NCBI GenBank assembly: GCA_002332715.1
Contig: DDBE01000148.1
Coordinates: 6,972 to 13,367 of the forward strand
Direction of reading: 5' to 3'
From: Flavobacteriales bacterium UBA2040
GTDB taxonomy: Bacteria; Bacteroidota; Bacteroidia; Flavobacteriales_D; Crocinitomicaceae
Length of the DNA: 6,396 nt
The translations under genes were made by a program, and so were the position numbers. The stretch's first letter is position 1; every line of letters begins with the position of its first letter. Below are positions 1-6,058 of the stretch, piece by piece. The notes under the pieces are model-generated. The model saw only the letters and a program-made list of their open reading frames with translations, was not told the DNA's origin and did no database searches.

Positions 1-475
1 CCAATTTGGTGGATCCACCGACAATTAAAATTCCCGCTTGATAAAACTCTTCCGTCAATTCAAGTTCATGCAATATTGTCAACTGCTTTATCGTCGTCTT
101 TTGAAAGGATCGAATCATGTTAATTGTGACTGGAATTCTCTTACTTGGTGAACCTGTTGTTCCGGAAGAAAGTGCGTAATGACGGATTCTTCCTGGCCAA
201 ATAATATCGCGCTTTCCGTCTATGCAATCTTTTAACCAGTTGTCGTGAAAATCATTGTATTCTGTTATTGGAACTGAGGCTTGAAACGCATCGACTGACT
301 CCTCTTCATTCAATATATTCTTGTAACGATATCGTTTTCCAAATTTCGTGTTCTTCGCTCTCTCCAAAAGCTTAACAAGGGTAATTACTTGATGATAATA
401 CTCCTTCGTTTTATTCTGCGATCGCTTATAAGATAAAGCGGTTGTTTTTTTTATCAGTTTACCAATTATCGGCAT
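1..475 (-). CDS. GH3-family acyl-adenylating protein, N-terminal part (runs off window edge)
   Basis: Reading the minus strand from the ATG at 475 gives 158 codons open to the window edge. The family's full length is about 500 residues, so roughly the first third is seen. Residues 92-117 carry the GH3 signature: IWPG, then YALSSGTTG, then SKRIPVT. SSGTTG (103-108) is the phosphate-binding loop that adenylating enzymes use to hold ATP. GH3 proteins activate a carboxylic acid as an acyl-adenylate; plant members then conjugate it to an amino acid. Bacteroidota commonly encode GH3 proteins whose substrates are unknown, so the 'auxin-responsive' name should not be taken as function. There is no signal peptide; the basic, lysine-rich N-terminus suggests a cytoplasmic protein. 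The start is chosen because the conserved region lies at the expected distance and no better in-frame ATG exists upstream. There is no clear ribosome binding site. The gene is divergent from the stress protein gene at 608. The family call is firm; the substrate is unknown. Confidence 0.85.
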   Translation of the reverse strand, partial: MPIIGKLIKKTTALSYKRSQNKTKEYYHQVITLVKLLERAKNTKFGKRYRYKNILNEEESVDAFQASVPITEYNDFHDNWLKDCIDGKRDIIWPGRIRHYALSSGTTGSPSKRIPVTINMIRSFQKTTIKQLTILHELELTEEFYQAGILIVGGSTKL

Positions 476-500
476 GCCCTTGCTTTTTTTAACACTTATT

Positions 501-508
501 CAAAGTTA
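501..508 (-). promoter_or_regulatory. Candidate -7 element for the GH3 gene
   Basis: On the minus strand this reads TAACTTTG, an exact match to the Bacteroidota -7 consensus TAnnTTTG. It lies 25 bases upstream of the GH3 start codon, which would give a short leader. No TTG at the usual 17-23 base spacing is present; the nearest is only 12 bases upstream. The assignment is therefore tentative. Confidence 0.35.
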
Positions 509-543
509 GTTTTATTTTATCAAAACCACTGAAAGCTATTAAA

Positions 544-583
544 TTAAGCAACCCTTGGCTCTTTTGTGGGTTTAATTGCTTAA
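544..583. repeat. Inverted repeat flanking the stress-gene promoter, possible operator
   Basis: TTAAGCAA at 544-551 and its exact reverse complement TTGCTTAA at 576-583 are separated by 24 bases. The arms start 32 bases apart, close to three helical turns. The right arm overlaps the first bases of the -7 element, and the left arm sits just upstream of the TTG. Allowing a one-base bulge, both arms extend by three further A/T pairs. The placement would suit a dimeric or looping regulator, but the region is AT-rich and chance is not excluded. Confidence 0.3.
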
Positions 584-588
584 ATTTG
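555..588 (+). promoter_or_regulatory. Candidate Bacteroidota-type promoter of the universal stress protein gene
   Basis: TAAATTTG at 581-588 matches the TAnnTTTG -7 consensus exactly. A TTG at 555-557 lies 23 bases upstream, at the long end of the accepted range; a TTTG at 563-566 is closer, at 14 bases. Transcription would begin near 595, leaving a leader of only about a dozen bases before the ATG at 608, with no Shine-Dalgarno sequence. That is normal for this phylum. The motif match is seen directly; promoter activity is inferred. Confidence 0.5.
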
Positions 589-607
589 TAACACTAATTA
601 TAACACG

Positions 608-1420
608 ATGAAAACCTTTGTTGTCCCTTACGATTTTTCCCCTGTAGCAGACTTAGCCTTGCAACACGCAGTTACGACAGCTAGCACTATGGAAGCAAAA
701 ATTTACGTGCTTCATGTTGTTCCCAAACAAAAAGATATCGCTGGCGCTCAAAAAGAGCTTAAAAAACATATTTTAAAATACGAAAGAAATACTGAGGTAG
801 AACCCTACGTGAGAGTGGGTAGTATTTTCGAAGATATTGGTGAATTTGCAGCCGAACATCATGCTGAGCTTATTTTTATGGGCACTCACGGAACCAGAGG
901 GTGGCAACATGTAACGGGTTCTCATGCATTAAAAGTAGTAACTAGCTCTAGGGTTCCTTTTATTATTGTACAAAAAGGTGAATTACAACCAACAGGATAT
1001 GATGATATCGTTGTGCCTTTAGATCTTGAAAAAGAATCAAAGCAAAAATTGACGATTGTGGCTGATTTAGCCATGTATTTCAAATCAAGAGTTCATGTTA
1101 TTATTCCTGAGGAAACCGATGAATTCTTGCGTCATAAAACAGAAGCTAATATTCAATTTGCTCAAAAATTCTTCTCGGAAAGAAAAATCGAAATCACGGT
1201 TAGATCCGTCAGCTCTTCTGGGTTTGACGAAGAAGTTGTGAAACACGCAATTGAAACAAAATCAGACTTAATTGCCATTATGAACCTTCACAAAAACAGT
1301 TTGTTTGGCACACTTACCTCTGGTCATGAACCATACATTATCAACAACGAAGCTGGAATTTCGACTTTAATTGTTAACCCTATGGATTCACCCTATGGAA
1401 CAAGTGTTTTGTTCTCATAA
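608..1420 (+). CDS. Universal stress protein with two tandem Usp domains
   Basis: This 270-residue cytoplasmic protein is two Usp (UspA-like, Rossmann-type) domains in tandem. Domain 1 (about 1-122) opens with the typical strand FVVPYDFSP and its Asp9. It ends with the ATP-binding loop GTHGTRGWQHVTGS at 92-105, followed by a strand ending in FIIVQ. The spacing between the second Gly and the Gly-Ser pair is 8 residues rather than the textbook 9, a variant I believe is common in Bacteroidota Usp proteins. Domain 2 (about 131-270) begins DDIVVPLDLEKES. The equivalent of its nucleotide loop (about 225-245) lacks the Gly-rich motif, so only the first half is likely to bind ATP. Usp proteins promote survival in starvation, redox or other stress; the partner here is unknown. 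No membrane segment or signal is present. The start is the first ATG after a good -7 element. The gene converges with the cyclase gene across a 50-base gap. Confidence 0.92.
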   Translation: MKTFVVPYDFSPVADLALQHAVTTASTMEAKIYVLHVVPKQKDIAGAQKELKKHILKYERNTEVEPYVRVGSIFEDIGEFAAEHHAELIFMGTHGTRGWQHVTGSHALKVVTSSRVPFIIVQKGELQPTGYDDIVVPLDLEKESKQKLTIVADLAMYFKSRVHVIIPEETDEFLRHKTEANIQFAQKFFSERKIEITVRSVSSSGFDEEVVKHAIETKSDLIAIMNLHKNSLFGTLTSGHEPYIINNEAGISTLIVNPMDSPYGTSVLFS

Positions 1421-1470
1421 AGTTTTGACTCGGAGTTCTTTCGGACAAATTAACCTGGGTCAATGATCAA

Positions 1471-4400
1471 TTAATCCAAATATGCATCCATCTTTAAGCG
1501 CTCTTTAATCTCTATTAAATTCTGCTGTTTCTTTTTATCTCTTAACCGAATAGACGTATCGGTAAAGTACTTGTGCAACTTAAAAAAAGACACCTGAACT
1601 TCGTCCCAATGGCGGCTGTTTTTGATTTTACCTCTTTCCTGCAATTCCCGTTTTAAACGATCTGAAATTTCATGGAAATCATCACGCCCAAGGTAATCTA
1701 AATCTGCATCGCACATAATTTCTTCGAGCTTGTTTTTTGGGTTGTGCGGAATTTTAGTAACGAAAATCAACTCTTTGACTTTATCAATATGTTCTTTAGT
1801 GTAACCAAATTGTGGTAAAATTTCTTCCGCCATTTTTGCCCCAACAGGCTCGTTGTTATCGTACTTTTCTATGAAACCAGCGTCATGATAACTCGATGCT
1901 GTTTTGAGCAAATAGAGGCCTTCATCTGTGATGCCTTCTTGTTCGGCAATAGATTCGGCGGCCCGCACCACATCTTGGGTGTGTTCAAGACAGTGATAAT
2001 ACAATCCGCTATCCAGCTTGTCTTTCAGTAATTGTGTGATTTTTTGTTCTGCTTTGAAATAATTAATTCCACTATAAATAATTAAATCAAGCACTTTTTT
2101 GAACCTTTCATTCGGATAAACCCCATTTCCTCCTTCGGACAATTCGGTTTTAATTCGATCAACTGTGAACATGTCGAGCAAATTCTTACTCTTTGATTCA
2201 ACTTTTCCTTTGTAGGTGGTATCAAAAAACGAACTAATATATTCGTGTGTATTTCCAGTTACGGTTACTTTACCAGGCTCTCCTAAAGTTTCCATTTGTT
2301 GTGCCTTGTTCACCGAGGCTCCCCAAATATCATACGCAAACTTCTTGCTTCCTATAACTCCTGCCGTGACTTCACCTGTATTTATTCCTAATCTAAGTTT
2401 CCAGGTTTGTTCGCCTTTTTTCTTCTCGGCTTTCATGTGATTTGTTACAAAATCTTGCATTTGAAGCCCTGCCAAACACGCCTCAATTGGATTGGAGTTG
2501 TTGCGAGCTGGCACACCGCCAGCTGCCATGTATGCATCCCCAATTGTTTTAATTTTTTCGATATTGTTTTGTTCTATAATATGGTCAAACTTGGTAAAAA
2601 AGAAATCCAATTGTTCAACGACCTCTGTTGGTTTCAGCTTATCAGAAATCTTTGTAAACCCAACAAAATCACTAAAAATAACACTCACTTTTTTGTATGC
2701 GCGTGCTTTTGCTTTTCCTTTTTTCTTAAGCTCATTTAAAGTGTCGGTTGGAATAATATTTGTCAGCAAACTTTCTGTTCTATCTTTTTCAATTTGGAGA
2801 AGTCGTTGTTTTTCCAATACCTTATTCCGCTCTTCTTCAATCTGTTTTTTCTGAATCTCAATTTGAACATTTTGAGTTCTAATTTCTTTTGTTCTTTCTT
2901 GAATTTTTTCTTCTAGCCTCAATTGTTCGAGTCTTTCTGATTCTAATCTATATCTCAAATAACCAAACAAAAGAATTGCAGCTAAAATTCCACAAATCAC
3001 ATAGAACCACCAACGTAACCAAAATGGCGATTCAACAATAATTTTCATCACCGCTGGCGTTTTCGACCAGGCGCCCGAACCTTTTCTCGCGTATACCTTC
3101 AATATATAGCTCCCATAATTCAAGGAGTTAAAGTGTATTTCATTATCCGTCCCTAAAAAGATTTCACCTTCATTCGAGCCTTCTAGTATGTACTTGTATT
3201 GAACCAATTCGGGATTGGACATGTCTGAGGGCTGAAAGCGTATCGTAAAACTGCGTTGGTTTCTATCCAAAACCAATTCATCAACAAGCGATAGTGGTTT
3301 TGTTAATATGTCACTGGCTTTAGACGGTTTTAACCATTCTTGCTCTAATTTAATTCTTGAAAACTGTACTGTTATATCAGGACTTTGATAAGACAAACTT
3401 CTTGGGTCGAAGTAATTAAATCCATAAATCCCCCCAAAAAACAGCTTGCCTGATGTCGAATTCATATACGCTCCAGCGTTCATTCCGTCGCTCATTAACC
3501 CCTCTACTTCTGTGAAGTTAATTGCCATTCCTGTCCCTGGATCTAACTTGCAAAGACCTTTGTTCGTGCTGAGCCAAATTAAACCTTGATCATCAGCAAG
3601 AATCCCGCAAACCACATTATTTGGAAGGCCAGAGTTTTTATCGAACACTTTCGTTTCACGCGTTTCCATATTGTGCATCAATACTCCAGACCCTAGGGTT
3701 CCTAACCAATATTCATCAGCGTTTTTATGCAAAATACTCGTAATGTTATCTTTGGTGTATTTAGCCAAAATATCATTCCGTTCGTACGGACGTATGTGCG
3801 GAGTTTCCTCTGATTCATTCAAATAATTGAGTCCACCACCACTTGTTGCAAACCACATTTTACCATTAATGTCTTTATATACAACTCTACATGCCCCAGC
3901 AGTTATCGAACGATTTCTCTTCTTTGAGTCGTGATTAAACTCTTGAATTGTTTTCTTCGCTCTGTCATACAACAAAACACCCGCCTTTGTTCCTAAAAAG
4001 ATTTTGTCTTCTCGCCAATCGTCCATGGAATAAATCCACGCTTTGTTAGGTCCGCCCTGTTTTGCAGTGTAAATAGGTGTAAAACTATAACTGCCTTGCT
4101 TAATGTTTAACTCATATAATCCATCAACGCAACCAACTAGAACTTGATTTGCGTTGACTACATGTATTGCAAAAATGGAGCTCTCCTTTCGTTCTCCTCG
4201 TCCTATATCGTTTTGATTTCTATAATAATGCTCGTACTCGCTTTTTACTCTGTTGTACCTAGAAAGAGCGTTGTCCGTTCCTATAAATAAATATTCAGTT
4301 GTAGGGTCTTCACCAAAACACCAAACGCTCGCATTAGGCAGTCCTTTTTTTAAATCGGTCATTGGGCCTACACTATAAAAGCCGTCTGTGACTGCTTCGA

Positions 4401-5370
4401 AATTGCTGAGTCCGCGTTGAGTCCCAACCCAAAACGTACCTGCTTTGTCTCTAAACAAAATGTTTATTTCGTTGAAAAGGAGGGCGTGTTTTTGGTATAT
4501 ATCTTGTGAGCTATTAAATATTGTTCCGTCATTTTGAAGGGTAAACAGACCTTCATTTGCTGACGTAAAAAACCAAGAACCTTTTTCTAAATAAAGATCA
4601 GTTATGTTCAGTCTTCCAAAAGTTTCGCTCAGTTCTCCGAAGCTTTCATATAGCTTATTTTGTTTTTCATAATAACTAAAAACCCCTTGATTCGTCGCAA
4701 GAAAAATACGATTCTCACCTATTTTCACAATTCTATTTACTGTGGGATAAACTCCTTCCCCAGGAAATTCCAACAGTTTTAGGTTGTTTGTAATTGGATT
4801 CCATAGGTATATACCGTTATCCTTCGTGTTTACCAACACTTTTGTTGGGCTGAGAACAAGAATATTAATGGCGTTTTGCAGCTCTGGCCGTCGTTTAAAC
4901 GCCTCAAACTTTTTGGTTTTTGTATTGAAGCGCTGTATACCATGCGAGGAACTCGCCATCCAAATGTCTTGTTCGTCAGAAACCCAAATGTCATCGATTT
5001 GTAAGGCTACATTTTGACCTAAATTGTGCGTTTTAAAAGTTTCTAATCGAGGGTCATAAGCAGTAAGTCCATTGTTCGTCCCAAACCACAACCTTCCATC
5101 GGTCGTTTTTCCAGAACACTTGATGAATTCACTTTCTAAACCTTCGGTGTCGTCCGAATTGAAAACCTGAAATTCATAGCCATCAAATTTGTTGAGACCA
5201 TCTTGGGTCCCTATCCAAAGCGCGTTCGTGAAATCTTGTTGAATAGTCGTAACCGCACCTTGAGAAAGCCCGCTGGTAATCGTAAAATTTCGGAAACGAT
5301 AAGCCGTCTGCGAAAAACTAAACGCAGAAACGAAAAGCAATAAAAACAAAAAAGTGCTACTTCGTATCAT
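1471..5370 (-). CDS. Receptor-type class III adenylate cyclase with Reg_prop/Y_Y_Y sensor and C-terminal HD domain
   Basis: Predicted 1299-residue single-pass membrane protein, numbered from the ATG at 5370. An in-frame TTG at 5394 would add eight residues, but the -7 element just upstream would start the transcript at about that base, and from the ATG the protein begins with a clean signal peptide (1-20, MIRSSTFLFLLLF then SFS-Q). Residues 21-656 hold 14 Reg_prop-like repeats of the LWIGTxxGLxxYD type, enough for two seven-bladed periplasmic propellers. A Y_Y_Y domain (about 660-780) precedes a membrane helix (787-805) and a coiled coil (808-870). The class III cyclase domain (873-1070) has metal aspartates D901 (FSDFVGF) and D945 (TIGDAYM). 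K941 and D1014 (YDIWG) predict ATP rather than GTP. N1021 is kept, but the catalytic Arg is Q1025. An HD domain follows, with YHCLEH (1125-1130), H1162-D1163 and DADLDYLG with D1223. The ligand, product and direction of HD chemistry are unknown. Confidence 0.9.
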   Translation of the reverse strand: MIRSSTFLFLLLFVSAFSFSQTAYRFRNFTITSGLSQGAVTTIQQDFTNALWIGTQDGLNKFDGYEFQVFNSDDTEGLESEFIKCSGKTTDGRLWFGTNNGLTAYDPRLETFKTHNLGQNVALQIDDIWVSDEQDIWMASSSHGIQRFNTKTKKFEAFKRRPELQNAINILVLSPTKVLVNTKDNGIYLWNPITNNLKLLEFPGEGVYPTVNRIVKIGENRIFLATNQGVFSYYEKQNKLYESFGELSETFGRLNITDLYLEKGSWFFTSANEGLFTLQNDGTIFNSSQDIYQKHALLFNEINILFRDKAGTFWVGTQRGLSNFEAVTDGFYSVGPMTDLKKGLPNASVWCFGEDPTTEYLFIGTDNALSRYNRVKSEYEHYYRNQNDIGRGERKESSIFAIHVVNANQVLVGCVDGLYELNIKQGSYSFTPIYTAKQGGPNKAWIYSMDDWREDKIFLGTKAGVLLYDRAKKTIQEFNHDSKKRNRSITAGACRVVYKDINGKMWFATSGGGLNYLNESEETPHIRPYERNDILAKYTKDNITSILHKNADEYWLGTLGSGVLMHNMETRETKVFDKNSGLPNNVVCGILADDQGLIWLSTNKGLCKLDPGTGMAINFTEVEGLMSDGMNAGAYMNSTSGKLFFGGIYGFNYFDPRSLSYQSPDITVQFSRIKLEQEWLKPSKASDILTKPLSLVDELVLDRNQRSFTIRFQPSDMSNPELVQYKYILEGSNEGEIFLGTDNEIHFNSLNYGSYILKVYARKGSGAWSKTPAVMKIIVESPFWLRWWFYVICGILAAILLFGYLRYRLESERLEQLRLEEKIQERTKEIRTQNVQIEIQKKQIEEERNKVLEKQRLLQIEKDRTESLLTNIIPTDTLNELKKKGKAKARAYKKVSVIFSDFVGFTKISDKLKPTEVVEQLDFFFTKFDHIIEQNNIEKIKTIGDAYMAAGGVPARNNSNPIEACLAGLQMQDFVTNHMKAEKKKGEQTWKLRLGINTGEVTAGVIGSKKFAYDIWGASVNKAQQMETLGEPGKVTVTGNTHEYISSFFDTTYKGKVESKSKNLLDMFTVDRIKTELSEGGNGVYPNERFKKVLDLIIYSGINYFKAEQKITQLLKDKLDSGLYYHCLEHTQDVVRAAESIAEQEGITDEGLYLLKTASSYHDAGFIEKYDNNEPVGAKMAEEILPQFGYTKEHIDKVKELIFVTKIPHNPKNKLEEIMCDADLDYLGRDDFHEISDRLKRELQERGKIKNSRHWDEVQVSFFKLHKYFTDTSIRLRDKKKQQNLIEIKERLKMDAYLD

Positions 5371-5401
5371 ATCCGCTGGGCGATTTTTTAACAAAGTAAC
5401 A

Positions 5402-5409
5402 CAAATTTA
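5402..5409 (-). promoter_or_regulatory. Candidate -7 element of the cyclase gene
   Basis: The minus strand reads TAAATTTG, an exact TAnnTTTG match, in the gap between the ferritin stop and the cyclase gene. Initiation about seven bases downstream would fall near 5395, at or just before the in-frame TTG and 25 bases ahead of the ATG at 5370. This supports the ATG start and suggests the cyclase can be transcribed independently of ferritin. No good TTG is present at the expected -33 distance. Confidence 0.4.
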
Positions 5410-5428
5410 TGTAATGAAAAAGCGCCGT

Positions 5429-5953
5429 TTAATTCGCCGGAGTGGCACCCGTTGCTGGAACACCGTTGATAGCTGAATTTTCTAAATCTCTATCAAACAT
5501 ATACATTCCGCCTTTGTCGCCGCCAATGAGTCTAATTTTATCTAAAATTGTTCTTGCCAATGCTTCTTCTTCTAGTTGCTCCGCTACATACCATTGAATG
5601 AAATTGTGGGTCGTGTAATCTTTTTCTTTCAAACAAATATCCACGATATTGTTTATGCTCGCCGTTACTTCAAGTTCGTGCTCCAATAATAATTCGAAGA
5701 CTTTTTCGAGGTTTTTAAACTCAACTGGCGGTTGTTCTGTAGCTGGAATTACCGCTTGTCCTCCTCTTTCGTTGATGAATTTGACCAATTTCAACATATG
5801 AAATCTTTCTTCGTCCGAATGTTGGTACATAAACTTCGCGGTTCCACTTAGACCATTGCACTCAGCCCAAGAAGCCATTGCAAGGTAAAACTGTGAGGAA
5901 GATAATTCTTTTATAATTTGAGCGTTCAACGCTTTTTCTACTTTCTTATTCAT
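5429..5953 (-). CDS. ftnA: Ferritin (non-haem bacterial iron-storage protein)
   Basis: The protein has 174 residues, close to the length usual for bacterial ferritin (E. coli FtnA has 165). It should form the four-helix bundle that assembles into a 24-subunit cytoplasmic cage, oxidising Fe(II) and storing it as a ferric mineral. The ferroxidase centre looks complete by alignment with FtnA: E16, Y23, E49 and H52 (in DEERFH), E93, and E125-Q126 with E128/E129 in the AEQLEEEA stretch. No haem-ligand methionine typical of bacterioferritin is apparent, and the lack of a DNA-binding tail and the overall length argue against Dps. The last 20 or so residues form a small, Pro/Ala/Gly/Thr-rich tail beyond the bundle. 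The gene lies upstream of the cyclase gene on the same strand, 58 bases from its ATG, so read-through is possible. It is divergent from rnr, with a dyad at its promoter. Family call firm; the symbol is by similarity. Confidence 0.95.
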   Translation of the reverse strand: MNKKVEKALNAQIIKELSSSQFYLAMASWAECNGLSGTAKFMYQHSDEERFHMLKLVKFINERGGQAVIPATEQPPVEFKNLEKVFELLLEHELEVTASINNIVDICLKEKDYTTHNFIQWYVAEQLEEEALARTILDKIRLIGGDKGGMYMFDRDLENSAINGVPATGATPAN

Positions 5954-5967
5954 GAGTGAGTGCTTTC

Positions 5968-5987
5968 GTTAATATAACAAAATTAAC
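5968..5987. repeat. Inverted repeat over the ferritin promoter, possible operator
   Basis: GTTAAT at 5968-5973 and ATTAAC at 5982-5987 are exact reverse complements around an 8-base spacer. The 20-base dyad covers the candidate -7 element and the predicted start site of ferritin, where a repressor would act. It does not resemble the classical Fur box. AT-richness means it could be chance. Confidence 0.3.
5978..5985 (-). promoter_or_regulatory. Candidate -7 element of the ferritin gene
   Basis: The minus strand reads TAATTTTG, matching TAnnTTTG, 24 bases upstream of the ferritin ATG. Transcription would start near 5971 and give a leader of under 20 bases. The -33 region about 20 bases further upstream has no TTG, so the promoter may be weak or need an activator. 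Activity is inferred from the motif alone. Confidence 0.4.
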
Positions 5988-6058
5988 AAACACTTGTTTA
6001 AACAGCTACATTCGTCCTGCTAATTAATCGTAAATTCGCATAAATTACAATAAACTAT

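Larger units (their letters stand above)
5954..6058. promoter_or_regulatory. Divergent regulatory region between ferritin and rnr
   Basis: These 105 AT-rich bases separate two divergent starts and must hold both promoters. The ferritin -7 element lies in the left part. For rnr, TAAATTCG at 6031-6038 is one mismatch from TAnnTTTG and is the best candidate, without a convincing -33 partner. A short dyad AAACA-CT-TGTTT sits at 5988-5999 between the two promoters. No ribosome binding site is evident on either side. Confidence 0.45.

Noticed and set aside
1..475. Calling the GH3 protein an auxin-conjugating enzyme
   Set aside because: Only the ATP-binding third is visible, and bacterial members have no established auxin role. 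The plant-derived family name is not evidence for that substrate.
1421..1470. Possible bidirectional terminator between the converging stress protein and cyclase genes
   Set aside because: The best pairing is only TTGAC (1425-1429) with GTCAA (1459-1463) around a 29-base loop, with no T-run. It is too weak to call a terminator.
2161..2754. Calling the enzyme a guanylate cyclase
   Set aside because: The two purine-selecting positions are Lys (KIKTIGD) and Asp (YDIWG), as in adenylate cyclases. Guanylate cyclases have Glu and Cys there.
2216..2854. Three plus-strand open frames of 74-120 codons inside the cyclase gene
   Set aside because: They lie antisense to the conserved cyclase catalytic domain, overlap each other in different frames, and translate to Cys/Phe-rich, low-complexity sequence without recognisable motifs. 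They are shadows of the minus-strand gene.
4784..5017. Plus-strand open frame of 77 codons
   Set aside because: It is antisense to the Reg_prop repeat region, with no recognisable domain and no promoter-like motif of its own.
5395..5428. Terminator after ferritin
   Set aside because: A GC-rich patch followed by T residues is present on the minus strand, but its arms are direct rather than inverted, so no stable hairpin forms.
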